Source: Tigriopus japonicus | Taxonomy: Eukaryota; Arthropoda; Copepoda; Harpacticoida; Harpacticidae | Length of the DNA: 64,000 nt | Assembly: GCA_010645155.1 (NCBI GenBank) | Contig: JAAGOF010000292.1 | Location: 20,267-84,266 of the forward strand | Direction of reading: 5' to 3' | Shown here: piece by piece, positions 47,610 to 59,145 of the stretch | How positions within the stretch are numbered: the first letter of the stretch is position 1 | How the letters are laid out: every line of letters begins with the position of its first letter | The notes under the pieces: generated by a model | Told to the model about the DNA's origin: nothing | Database searches by the model: none | Seen by the model: the letters and a program-made list of their open reading frames with translations, nothing else | Position numbers and translations under genes: made by a program

Positions 47610-49571
47610 GGGAGTCGTGTGGACCAGCCTGCACAAGTGGGACAGATGTTGGTTGGCTCAAAAGGGCTATGGGAGTTGCTGGTGCACATTGCATAACCCC
47701 GTCAAAAATAGAAATGGTCAACAAAATCAAACCCCGTTCCGTTTTTAGTTGCTTGAAGCTTTACTGATCCTTACAATTTTTAAAAAATATTTGCATGGTG
47801 CCCATTTCCTTACTTCTTTGTTATTTGGATACAATCCACTGAACTGGAATGATCTTGGGGGCATCCAAGAGTGTGAAAATCTGGCAAAACAGAAATCTAA
47901 AGCCATTGTTTAGAAAAAATTCTTTGGAAATGCTCCCAAGTTGGGGGAAATTCAATGTCTTGTTTCAATTTCTTGGTATTTTTCGTTTCATTTTTAATTT
48001 TAAGGTTATCTTTTTTAATTTAAAAAAGGTTTTGACTCAAAAAACATCAATCTCAAATCCGGTCTCTATTGATTACAGTCGGGTATCAATTTAAGGGGAT
48101 TAGCAAAAAATCACTTCAATTGAGATTGGCCCTAAATCGTAAGCTGAAGAAAATGATGCCAAGCACTCACGTGGCTAAACATACGTATTTGCATCATTAC
48201 CTTGTGACAAATACTTTCAGCACTATCAATTCAGTTTTAACATAAAAATCAATAATCTTCATATGCTTTTGTTTCATTCTTGCCTCAAAAAGGCACACAC
48301 TGAGTCGCATGTTAACACATATATAATTTTAGGAAATATATTTTATTACACCAAAATCAAGTCATATTAACAGGTCACGGTGTTCCGAAGGGGTTTTAGG
48401 TTTAAATTAAAATACCCAAAGACATCATGGCACTTTTTGGACACAAAATTTTATGGGGAACAACTTTACTTTTATTGATTTATATGTGTTTAGGCCCAAG
48501 GAAAAAGTTATATACCTATTAACCATTTAGTTACCTTATGAATTCAGATTGAATAAAAGTTCATACATCAACAGCTGAGTTATTTGACTTTGAATGGTCC
48601 ATTTTTGACCCAAAGGCACTTAAAATACATTTTGCAATGAAAAATCTTTTGCAGTATCAAAGACACTCAAAGTTGGGTAATACTTTGAAGTTTTGAAAAA
48701 ATCAGTTAATGTTTCAAGTTTCGATTTTAGTCCATTTTGAACATGGTCCTTCTAGTAATTGTAAATTTGAATATGAATCTGTAAGGCATATTTATTTGTA
48801 ATTTTGGCAGAACAAACATCATAGTCACCTCACCACTCATAGTCATTATCACCACTCTAAATTGTTATGAAATATGTTTTCCAAAAATCTTGTTTAAGTG
48901 CCTTTTATGTGATATTTTTTATTGTTTTGAGCTATTTTGACAAAAGCTCTAAAACTCAAAAAAAAGTTTTGAGTTTTTGAGTTCACGCGCTAGTACGCGT
49001 GGCCACTCTGGCTTCCTACTTCCTATTCTGGCTTACTTGTTATTTATTTTGTCTCAAAATGTAATTCAATGAAATTGACTATTGCTGATACTTATTTTTA
49101 ATAACTATCAGCACTAGAACTTCTTTACATATAATGTTGATTTTACAAAATTGTAACTAGGTTAATGACAAAGGTTTACCGTACTTCATATGTAGCAACA
49201 ACTACCAATAATAATCAGAATTGAATTCATCACAACATTTTTGACCCTCTAAGGATGGAGAACAATTGAAATCTCTGTAAAGGCACATTCATTTGGTTTC
49301 AATGATTTGTTATGATCTAAAGAGTGTGACCTACCGATTGAAAAAATAATTACGCTAGATGACAAAGGCTTCCTTTGAAGATGTGAATACCAAAATCAAC
49401 AAGTAAATGAAAAAACGGGTATGGAGGGATTTTAAATTTTATGCAGTCTTCAACTCTTTAACAACTTCGCACCATCATTAACTCAACAATCATTCTTCAT
49501 TGCTTAATGATTGCTTTTATGAAGCTCTTTTATTCTTTCTTGTTTGGTTTTCTTTTATCATGCCAAAGATA

Positions 49572-51180
49572 CAGTCTATCAGAAAAGTTTGCATAACGTC
49601 GAGCGTCAGCTCGTTTTTTAAGCCTGGCCTTGGAAGGACAAGGCCGAAAAGGTTGAAATTTGGTCAGAATGACCAACATGGACCAACATACCACGCAAAT
49701 ATCAAAAAACCCAGATGCAATCAAATAATCAAAACCTTTTTTAACAAAGACTGAAAAAGGGGCGGCGCAAAAGTTTGCATAACATTGAATCAATAATTTA
49801 TTGAAAACCCCTTAGCCTTCAAAATAGCTAATAGTCGCTTTTTGTAACTCTTAACAAGATTGTTACAAGTCTCAGGGGGGATATTATGCCACTCTTCAAT
49901 GGCCACAGACTCCAACTCGGTCAGATTCTTGGGCTTCCTCATCCTGATTCTCCTCTTGAGCTCTTGCCACAGATTCTCAATAGGATTCAGGTCTGGATTC
50001 ATCGCTGGCCAGTCCAGCACCTGAATGCCATTGTTTGTGAGCCATTGCTTGACCATTCGACTCGTGTGCTTTGGATCATTGTCGTGCTGGAACAAGAAAT
50101 CCGGACCCAACTCCAACTTCTCCCCCGACTGCTGCAGGTTTTCTTGAAGGATCTTGCAGTAGTCCTCCTTCTTCATGATCCCCTTGATCCTCACGATGTT
50201 CCCTGGACCACGGGCACTGAATGCTCCCCAGAGCATGATGGAACCACCCCCGTGCTTGACTGTGGGAAGGGTGTTCTTCGGGAGGTAAGCCTGTCCAGGA
50301 CGGCGATAGACAGTTTGGACATGGTTGTGACTTAAGAGCTCAATTTTCGTCTCATCCGACCACAAGATGGATTGCCAGAAGCTCTCGTCCTTGTCTAGAT
50401 GGTCCTTGGCGTACTTCAACCGCGTTTTGGCGTGTCTTGGCTTCAAAAAAGGGGTGCGCCTCGGCCGCCTTGCCTGAAGTCCAGCAGTCCTGATGGTCCT
50501 CGATATGGTATCCTTTGAAACCTTGAGACCCTCATTGGCAAGGTCATCCTGGATCTCACCCAAGGTTGTACGAGGGTACTGCTCCACCTTTCGCACCACT
50601 TTTCTGACGGATCTTGCCGGAAGCTTACGAGGTCGTCCAGGCCGGTCAGCATTGCCAACATGTCCTCGCTGCTGGAAACGTCGGACCACTCCTTGGATGG
50701 TCGGGATGGGAATACTTAAGGTCTTGGATATCTTCCTGTATCCCTGGCCTTTCTTGTGGAGGTCAATGATCGTGGCCTTGGTCTCCAAGGCTAACTCTTT
50801 TGCCGCACCCATAATTGCTTCAAAACAGAGAGGTTACATGGAGATTTTCGCCTTTTTTATAACCTTTAGAATCATCCAGACTTTTTTCATCATCAATCTC
50901 TTGAAAACAATAGAAAATTACAGGTGTTTCTCGAAAAATCTCACACTTTCCTCGACTTGCTCAAAAGTGTTATGCAAACTTTTGCGCCGCCCCTTTTTCA
51001 GTCTTTGGTAAAAAAAGTTTTGATTATTTGATTGCATCTGGGTTTTTGGATATTTGCGTGGTATGTTGGCCCATGTTGGTCATTCTGACCAAATTTCAAC
51101 CTTTTCGGCCTTGTCCTTCCAAGGCCAGGCTTAAAAAACGAGCTGACGCTCGACGTTATGCAAACTTTTCTGATAGACTG
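49572..51180 (-). mobile_element. Full-length Tc1-type transposon with IR/DR ends
   Basis: The 1609-bp element runs from CAGTCTATCAG to CTGATAGACTG with TA on each side (49570-49571 and 51181-51182). It has 212-bp terminal inverted repeats, 49572-49783 and 50969-51180, nearly identical. Each repeat carries the motif AAAAGTTTGCATAAC twice, at its outer and inner ends, the IR/DR layout known from Sleeping Beauty-type Tc1 elements. It contains one intact transposase gene. Uniform arms and an open gene point to recent arrival. Confidence 0.97.
49790..50812 (-). CDS. Tc1-family transposase, intact (DD34E)
   Basis: Cut-and-paste DNA transposase of 340 residues, the normal Tc1 length. Residues 1-50 form the first paired-type helix-turn-helix. 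A GRPR hook is at 59-62, and the second helix-turn-helix covers about 70-112. Catalytic residues are Asp153 (WSDETKIE), Asp244 (FQHDNDPKH) and Glu279 (LNPIENLW), with exactly 34 residues between the last two. The glycine-rich box KHGGGSIMLWG is at 187-197. A basic stretch QARRPRRTPFLKPR at 113-126 could include the nuclear localisation signal. The start ATG at 50812 lies about 160 bp inside the right inverted repeat, and the stop almost touches the left one. No frameshift or stop is present. Confidence 0.98.
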   Translation of the reverse strand: MGAAKELALETKATIIDLHKKGQGYRKISKTLSIPIPTIQGVVRRFQQRGHVGNADRPGRPRKLPARSVRKVVRKVEQYPRTTLGEIQDDLANEGLKVSKDTISRTIRTAGLQARRPRRTPFLKPRHAKTRLKYAKDHLDKDESFWQSILWSDETKIELLSHNHVQTVYRRPGQAYLPKNTLPTVKHGGGSIMLWGAFSARGPGNIVRIKGIMKKEDYCKILQENLQQSGEKLELGPDFLFQHDNDPKHTSRMVKQWLTNNGIQVLDWPAMNPDLNPIENLWQELKRRIRMRKPKNLTELESVAIEEWHNIPPETCNNLVKSYKKRLLAILKAKGFSINY

Positions 51181-51615
51181 TACATTGAAACGTAATCAGA
51201 AATCACCTCCTCCTGGTTCAAGTTGTTTTTATGGTGAGGTTTTAAAAGTTTTGTGCAGGAATATCGTTTGTGAAGCACAGGTTATTGGTCACCTTTACTT
51301 TGAAATTAACCTGACTAGAGTGGGAAATTCAAAGATGAAGCACTCCACAAAACGATTCTTATTTTTTGAAAAAGTACCTGAAACTGCCCATTACCTATTT
51401 TTTGGAAGGTACCATCAAAATCATACAGCTGTCAAGTACGTATAACATGACACCAAAAATTTTCTTTGGTGAGCCAACCACCTTTTCTCAGTACATAACA
51501 GATCACCGTGTGGGGCAATGAGGAGAAGTGAGCAGAGTTTCAGAGTGGCGATGTTCAGCCAGACTCGGCTAACGATTTGTCGGCCAATTTTCAGACCCAA
51601 GCTGACCTTTGGTTA

Positions 51616-52539
51616 ATGGATGAGTGTAATCGAGGGAATTCAGCTGGGGATTCTGGGGCCAAAATGACTAGGGATGGGTCAGAACTAGGTTCGGACATTT
51701 CATAGTTTTAGTTTGCTCCGTGAGAAAAAAATGCTTCTTTCAATTGATTGTCAAAATTAAGAAAACGAATTAGACATGCACAAGGTTGCTCCAAGTGAGC
51801 GTTTTAAATCATTCCGCGGGCGGCAAAACAAGGCCGTTGGCTGTGCTGAGTAGCTCAGCCCATTTTGGCGAATCCAAGTTTTTCCCATTTTGACGAGCAT
51901 TTGATGATTCTAGGTCCTTGGAAACGATCGGTATTTCACTTAAGGATACCTTGGCTGGAATTGGGTCAATAATATGCAAAAAATAATATTAGGGTGATTG
52001 ATTTAAAAGCAAGTAAGCAGGCCTTGTGCTATTGCAAAAATAGGACTTAACATTGATCCAAACACTAATATTAAGATGCGGATTTATTCAGTGGGTTCCA
52101 AAGAATCATTTCAATATTTCAAAATACTTAACATATAGAGAAATGTAATATTTTTTAACGCTTCTTTCTGTTAAGATCTAATCTTTTCTGTATCATTTTC
52201 AAGCAAACAAATTGGGCATATTTTCAACCAAGTGAAAGCAGAGGGATCAAAACGTAAAATTAAGATCGTTTCCAGGGACCTAGAATCATCAAATGCACGT
52301 TAAAATGGGAAAAACTTGGATTCGCCAAAATGGGCTGAGCAGCTCAGCACAGCCAACGGCCCTGTTTTGCCGCCCGCGGAATGATTTAAAACGCTCACTT
52401 GAAGCAACCTTATACATGTCCTATTGGGCTCACGAATTTTGGTTAAGTTTTATGAAGGGTGAGTCTTGACTTTGACGCATCCCTAGCCATTTTGGCCCCA
52501 AGATCTCCAGCTGAATTCGTTCGATTACACTCATCCATT
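51616..52539. mobile_element. Foldback-type element: long inverted repeat arms
   Basis: The outer ends AATGGATGAGTGTAATCGA (51616-51634) and its exact inverse (52521-52539) begin two arms that pair over about 315 bp each. Arm landmarks: GGGGCCAAAATG, CTAGGGATG, CCGCGGGCGGCAAAACA and CTAGGTCC. The 300-bp centre is AT-rich and unpaired. Internal CTAGGGATG motifs resemble hAT ends, so it may be a composite. No coding frame. Confidence 0.85.
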
Positions 52540-52794
52540 GATCACTTGTGCCCAAACAAGTTCACACTCTGTAATCGCAATATTCCAAAACAACTGCAGC
52601 AACCTTGTACAAACGGTAGTAAAGTCTACTGAACAGACTGGATTCGTTTGTTTGGGCACAATGCGCTATGGAAAAAAATCAGGTTTTCACATCCAACCTT
52701 TGCTATTCGACAGTTGTTACTTGTCCAACCAAATCTTCTGTATGCCCACCCCGTGGAAGTGAGCAAACAAAATGGTTGAACAACAGGACTTGCC

Positions 52795-52829
52795 CAATGA
52801 AATACCACATGACATGTGGTATTTCATTG
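52795..52829. repeat. Perfect 35-bp palindrome
   Basis: Seventeen-base arms (CAATGAAATACCACATG and its inverse) around a single A at 52812. It is an isolated hairpin or cruciform; no gene or terminator context is seen. Confidence 0.9.
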
Positions 52830-53119
52830 ATGGATAATATGTAATGTCGGCTTGTTTCCTAACTTTGATTTTGACTGATGAATGAACCTCTTTTCAGAAA
52901 ATTTTCAGCAGAACAAGCGATTTTCCACTTTTTGTGAAATTTCCCCCATTTTTTTTTATTTTGGACAAAAATGGAAGATTTTGGTAATTACCAATGTCTG
53001 GTGGCCCTGATTACAAAAGTTAAGAGCACAAAAAGTCCTCTTTACCTTTTCTTTCTTTTAATTTGTCCCATTTTTGGGTCAAAATATTTTTTTTTTTGTT
53101 TGTTTCGGTATGTAGTCTT

Positions 53120-53578
53120 AGAGACGCTCTAGTGAGAGACGGGCGAGGTTGGGACCGGCGTCAATGACGTCATTCAATTCGCATCATGTGATGGGCTGAT
53201 CCACTTTTGGGCGCCGTTTTCAACATTTCTAAACAGATGGAACCCTCAACAAGCCCTCGCTCAATCCAGTGCTTCCACATCTTACTTTGAAGCAGAATGT
53301 TTGCGTCTTTCTAGAGCCCAACCTAATGTGCCATAAAAAGGGTTGATGCTCCACCTTGTATTTTTCTGTTCCAAAACCATTTTAAAGTTTGCAATTTAAG
53401 ACTCTGAACATTGGGCAAGGTCACTTGAAAAGGTTTCAGTGAAAATTCTATTTGACATTTTTACGTCCAAAGCATGGAGAGTCTGTTTATTTGGAAATGT
53501 TTTTAGTTCAAAAAATTGTTTACTTTTCTCCATGGCGCTTGAGTCAAAACCTCGCCCCTCTCTCACTAGAGCGTCTCT
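53120..53578. mobile_element. Inverted-repeat element with 10-bp target duplication
   Basis: It starts AGAGACGCTCTAGTGAGAGA and ends with its inverse; the repeats run about 30 bp with one or two differences. Identical ATGTAGTCTT lies at 53110-53119 and 53579-53588. A 9-11 bp duplication is characteristic of Mutator-like elements, so it is a likely non-autonomous member. The 459-bp element has no transposase. Confidence 0.85.
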
Positions 53579-53588
53579 ATGTAGTCTT

Positions 53589-55886
53589 TGTAAGGAAGCT
53601 AGCTAGAGCAAGGAAGCGACAAAGCATTTTTGATCCCACCAAGGTAATGTTGAGATTGTCCTGCCATGTATTGGTCTAGTTGATTGGACCAGGAAGGCTA
53701 GGGGGTGCATTGCAGAACAATGTTATTGGTTGGTCCTGCCCACACTTGTTTGGCAGTTTGGCACTGTGTGCTGTGGTGGGCCTGTGTTGCCTTGGATTGG
53801 CGGGCTTATGTCACCCAACCTTTCACGATTCTGCACTGTTTGCCCCAGACTGTACAATCTTCATTGTTCGTAACGTAAAAAGCAGGAAATCGACATTTGA
53901 GGAGGCTTTTAACCTACTTGTAAGCATCCTTTTGTCACCAAATAAAAAAGAAATGTAAAGAGCTAACCCTAAAGAATCGGTTTGGTGTTTTGGAGGCGGT
54001 CCAAAAAGAAGAGGAAATCCAAAATTCCACCCTTCATTCCATCTGATTCTGATTCCATCTCAGAGGACAAGCCTTGACACATTTTCTCATTCTTCATTAA
54101 TACCAGGACCAAAAGGCGATTTTTAAAACCGCAGAATTACACTAAATATGATGACCTGTGCAGCCTTTTTCTCATTCAAAAGCAATTTTTCAAAAATCTG
54201 TGTTTTAAGTGGGTTTTATGTATTTTTATATCTTTGACTTTTTGTGTTACAACATACAAAAATGACATTTTTTCCATCTTAATTAAATTTTCAAAGACTT
54301 ATGCTATATTGTTTGAGAATTTGGGTGTTTATATGCCCAGAGATACTTTCCGCTTCTTTGGGTCAAAAATGGACTGCCTCAGCTCAAATATCGCCGATTT
54401 TATTAAAACATTTGGAAAATACTGAATTTAGTAGATTATCAGGAGGATAAACTGTAATATGGACCTGTCTGAAAACCTTGAAAAACTGTAAGAGGGTTAT
54501 TTCAGTACCAGGTAGCTCTGGCATGGGTGTCAAATATGAGTAGTGTTTAGATTTAATCCTCAATAATCCAATATGTCAATGTTTCACGATGTAGAGGAAA
54601 TCAAGGGTAAACTAAGTAATTCCTGCGTAAATAAGCAATAAATTGGAAAAGCTTTCAGTGCCGTGATGTAGGCAAATCTCGACCGTTTTCATGCTTTAGT
54701 ACGAGTTTAGAACAAGATTAATGCCAAAACAAGGTGGATAAATCCAATTCTAGAATTCGAATTCAGTTGTAAAACTAGAAAATTTGCTCATAAATGTTTT
54801 ATTTTACCATTTATTTATTTCGTAAATGATTATTCAAAAAAAAGGATCACAATTTTATGTTTTCACCTTAAGGTACATGAAATGTGAAACATGCCAACTC
54901 AATTAGATCCAAAGGCTGGAGGTTCTTTTCTGTGCTCACTAACTCTTTCGGTTTAAGACTTAAAGGTAAGCATATCAATGAAGGTTTTGAGAACAGATCA
55001 TCATTTGGAAGCATAAATCATTTTTGCATTTCTTCGTCATTTGTGTCCCAATGTCGTCTTTGGAACTGCTTGGAGTTTTCGAACATCATCATTGATGTCA
55101 ATGGCTGAAGCTTCTTGGGAGCTTCTCAGTATCACTTAAGGCTTTTAAAAGACCAAAAAAACTTTGAGAATCTTCATCAGACTTTGATGGGCAAAAGATG
55201 GTTAATCGGGAAGGTGGATGGTCCATTGACACTTCACAAACTGGACTTTCTTTGACGTTGGTTCCACCGACAAAACAGCTAAACAGATTCTTCCTTCAAT
55301 GTTCAAGTTGGTTTATCAATTCCTATTTTCTTGCCCAGCTCTGATATTCATTCTCTTGGATCTTTTAGAACTACTAGTTTGGTGAAATCACTCGTTCAAT
55401 AATGTGCAGAATCCGATTTCCACTCCGTCCTGCTTCGCTTGATTGTTCTGGCACTTGACACAAAGCCTTCAGATGTTTTCAATGGGGTGTTTTCTTGCTT
55501 TTTTACCTCTATCACGTTAATTACCGAGGATTTGAAGCAAAAACTCTCCGTTCATAGAAATGAGTTCACTCGATGTATAGTCTTAGGCAAGGAGGACGGT
55601 ATTACTTGGAGTGGGATCGAGCGAGGGCGCGTTACTGCGTTGGTGTGAATTTTCCTGCGTGATAGCCTGGAGTTAATGAAGAAATCCAATATAATTCGAA
55701 TTAATGTCGTTTTATTGACATCCATGGGAGGTCAGCTGTTGAGTTAACCTCTCAATTGGGAATTCTCTTTTTATCCTCTTTACCTAAATCTTATCTAAAT
55801 ACATTAGTCTTTTTTGTCGTGTAAGTTAGTTTCTTTTGTCGTATTTGTCAGTCTTTTCGTCTAATCGGGCAATTTTATTCGTCTAA
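53589..55886. other. Region with no recognised gene
   Basis: AT-rich sequence. Minus-strand frames near 55090-55290 stay open for about 60 codons, but no family is recognised. From 55790 to 55940 a TTCGTCTAAT / TTTTGTTCGTC motif repeats several times and ends near CTGTCCCTA, like the edge of another hAT-type element. Confidence 0.45.
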
Positions 55887-56228
55887 TCAGGTACTTTTGT
55901 TCGTCTTTTTTCGTCTATTTTGACAGTTTTGTTCGTCTAAACTTCCTGTCCCTACTAGTAATGACTCATTAATTTTTGCTGTCAAGAGCAATTCCCCCTC
56001 AATTCTTGCCAGGAAGTAGGCTCGTTGCTCGCTTAGATCCAACAACTCCATACGTGATGCACCAAAATAGGCCTTGAATTTATTGATCCACACCCGCATC
56101 TCTGGTGGACTCGATTCCAAAGTCAATAATGGTGGTTCTAAATCGCTAGCTACCCGAAATTGTGCGGGACGTTCGGGAGCTGGCCCAGAGCTGCGTTGTT
56201 CATTAAAATCGTGTAGTATTCCCGCCAT
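55887..56228 (-). pseudogene. Retroelement gag-like fragment
   Basis: A 113-codon minus-strand frame starts at ATG 56228. Its centre (PPEMRVWINKFKAYFGASRM, then LSEQRAYFLARI) resembles the N-terminal gag domain of arthropod LTR retroelements, where this helix-rich motif recurs. The frame ends early in unrelated TTCGTC-repeat DNA, and no protease or polymerase follows, so it is a remnant. Family assignment is from memory of the motif and remains tentative. Confidence 0.5.
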
Positions 56229-56339
56229 GCTCTCCCCTCGATACTTGTGCTCTCACTCTAGTCAATCTACCATGTATATATATCCGTGTCTCCAAGACAA
56301 TAAACAACTAGTCATTCACCAACATCCAACCATGTAACA

Positions 56340-56700
56340 TGGCACAGCCGGTAGTCGCCACCATTGTGGTGGAAGAACCTCGCCCCTCTCCCTCCCCCTT
56401 GGTCGGGAAGACGCAGGTCCGTGATGCGTCCGAGGTGGACGTGGTGCAGCGGGATGGCCATGGATGCAGCCTACGTCATGGTGATGCAATGGAAGGCCCG
56501 TGGTTGCAGCGATCCGCCCGTGGGTGCAGCGGAAGGCCCGTGGATGCAGCGGACGGTCCGTCGAGAGGCCCGGCCAAGGCATGGGACCACCGACGACCAA
56601 CCCCACCGTGGCTGTCGACCTCGCGACCAAACCTGGACAGTTTGTTGGAATGTTGGTGCCCTCTAGTCAAACTTATTTTTTTTCTAGTCGTAATCTGTGA
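56340..56700. other. GC-rich segment with short tandem motif
   Basis: It is much richer in G and C than its surroundings. GGCCCGTGG-T/A-TGCAGCGG-like units repeat three to four times near 56490-56560. Frames on both strands stay open because of composition. It may be leader sequence of the retroelement whose gag piece lies just left on the minus strand. Confidence 0.45.
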
Positions 56701-58645
56701 TATACATGTAATTCATTTGTGATATGTTTTGTAAATATTTATTTTATAATCTTTATTTGAAGTTATAATTAAATTCTCTCAGATTAAATATCTGAGAAGT
56801 GTGTAAAATGGCATTAATTCTGACTGATTTGTCCATTAATATTGGTTTGCCTTGGAGATAAACGCACAAAGCACCTTCAGGCTTTGAACTTAAATGTCAA
56901 GTGAAGAGGTACAATACTTCATTACATATCCTTTTGTTAAGAAACAATAATTCTTCTTTGCTCTTCTATTGTTTATCAATAACAGGAACAATTGCTTTTT
57001 TTATTTAGAGACCATCAAACATTTAAATATTCACTGAACAAACAAGTTCTTGACAAACTAAAGGCATTGTAGCATTGCTTAACATGTCTTGATCATTGGA
57101 GCTTCAGTTCAGGAGCTCTACACATATCAAATCATTGTTTCAAAATCACTCTTTGATATGCCTCAAGCACCTTAGTTCACCTGCACTGACACAACACAAT
57201 TGTTCCTGGCCAAAAATCAATCCAACATTTAAAGCCAAGGTATTGGAGATTTTGTCATATTTCCTGTACAAAGGTTGGCTACAAAGCTTTTTGGAACTGA
57301 AAATTTGAAGAGATAGTCATGACAATGTAATCCAGTTTTTTGGACCCATGGTACATGTAGTTTGAGTACTTGATGAGATAACAACCAATTTGAAGCTTAT
57401 CATCCTCTTGCCTACCTGAACTTTAATTGCTATTGTTTAAAATTAGGGCAAAGTTGTTGGGAAAGGCTTGGTGATTGCAAAAAGTAACTTTTCCTTGCTG
57501 AAGGGTTCCTGGTCTTTCTCATTAGTCCAAAACACTGAATTGTCAGTTTTCGGTCAACATAATTATGCCAACTCCTTTATTTGGTGAGAATTGACGGCAT
57601 TTTTTGGTCTGGGTCTTAATATAGGATAAAGACGGCTAAAATCAGCCAAAAAAAAATTTTTGAAGTTACATTTCACTGAGAAACAAAAATCAAGTTCAAA
57701 AACCGTTTTAAGAAAGAAATTTGAACGATTTACGGCGATTTCTGGTGACATATTTTAACCGCCTAATTTCTTGTGCCATTTTTACTTATTAAGCATATAC
57801 GTTTTTGACCTACCATTACATTTGAGAACCAGGAAAACAGAATCCTTCTTTTTCAGCTTAGAAACAAAGAAGGAAATTGCTCTCCCTATGTTCTGTCTCT
57901 GGTTCAAATTGACGCTCACCAGAAATCAGACCTCGATTTGTAGCAATTTTTTATTTCATTTCATTTATGTTTCAAAACGGAAGCTCTTTAAAACCAGTGA
58001 CATAAAATGGCCGGTATCAGCTCGATCTCGCTACGCACAAATCAGCTTCTGGGTATTCGTGGATTGACTTTGCATTAACTGATCAAGCGACTGTATCAAA
58101 ACAAAGAGAAAAAGTGTTCAAGCGACTTGCAAGAAATCAGGGTTCAAGTTTTAAGCTCTTGAAAAGCCTTGTTTCATCAAGTTCGTCTTGACCTACGAGA
58201 GAGGGGAGACAGATTTCAACACTTGATGTGCGGTCACTGAATTGAAATCAAAACAAGAAAAAGATGTTCACACCTAACAGCCGAATAAGCTCAAAATGTT
58301 GTAAACTGTTTTGCGTTTGCCATTTTCTCAATTTCTCCATTTTGCCAATTCATTTCCTCGAACGGGTTACCAGATTGTGAATACCCGATGAATCTGATGA
58401 AAATAATATTGTGTTGCATTTGGTGTCTAGAAAGTCAGAGACAAGCAAAAGACCCGCAATTGAAAAACAAGAGCTTCATCTTTTTAGACTTATAATTTTG
58501 TTCATTTGTTTGTTCATTTGTTAGGGAGTCAGTGCATCACTGATAAAGGATGTTCCATGAAGAAATACTCCCGCAACTTGCCACTTTTTTGTTTGCATTG
58601 AAAGACGGTTCAGCGCTTAATTTTGACTCCAAAGAATTGAGTTTG
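56701..58645. other. Region with no recognised gene
   Basis: AT-rich sequence with short open frames only; no motif, repeat boundary or exon is recognised. Confidence 0.5.
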
Positions 58646-58727
58646 GATGGTGGCTGTCAGCCGGGATCAAACCCCAGCCATTCGCACGACAAATCGACGC
58701 ACTACGCACTACGCCATACCTCACCCC
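58646..58727 (-). repeat. tRNA-derived SINE head, third type
   Basis: On the minus strand: GAGGTATGGCGTAGTGCGTAG (A-box-like), then GGGTTTGATCCCGGCTG (B-box-like). It is tRNA-like but has no credible anticodon arm and no CCA end, so it is called SINE-derived. No second copy is seen here. Confidence 0.55.
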
Positions 58728-59145
58728 TCCCTATAACTATTATTCTTGACCCTTTTTTAATGCTAAAATGCTTTTTCACAATGGCCATTTAGGCCATTGT
58801 GATTTGAAATTCAAATATTACTTGTGATGTAGGGCTCAAAGAAAAAACCAAGATGCCAATAAGAAATTAACATTATTTTTGGTTAAGACTTAAAGGATTG
58901 ATGGGAAAGAATGGATCCAAGAAGCCTCCCGAAACGACCAAAAAACACAGACCAACCGACAACCTACAAGAAATGGAAGAAACGAAGACGAAGACGAAGA
59001 CGAAGAAGGTATCTGGTATATGGCTTTCTCTTTTGGCCCGTTTGACATCCATGGCGTAAAGGCGAACAGTAATGGGAGTAACAGAAAGAGAGAACAGGGA
59101 AAGAAAGAAAGAAAGGAGCAAAGAGGGAAGGAAGGTGCTCCCAAC

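Larger units (their letters stand above)
45880..49571. other. Region upstream of Musashi
   Basis: It should hold the Musashi promoter and 5' untranslated exons. Long pyrimidine tracts (46090-46220, 46610-46700) and a CA run at 46042-46061 are visible. Overlapping frames of 100-166 codons at 45961-46845 follow the C/T-rich composition and show no domain. From 47700 to 49570 the sequence is AT-rich with nothing recognised. Confidence 0.5.

Noticed and set aside
49886..50335. 149-codon plus-strand frame in the Tc1 element
   Set aside because: Antisense shadow of the transposase gene.
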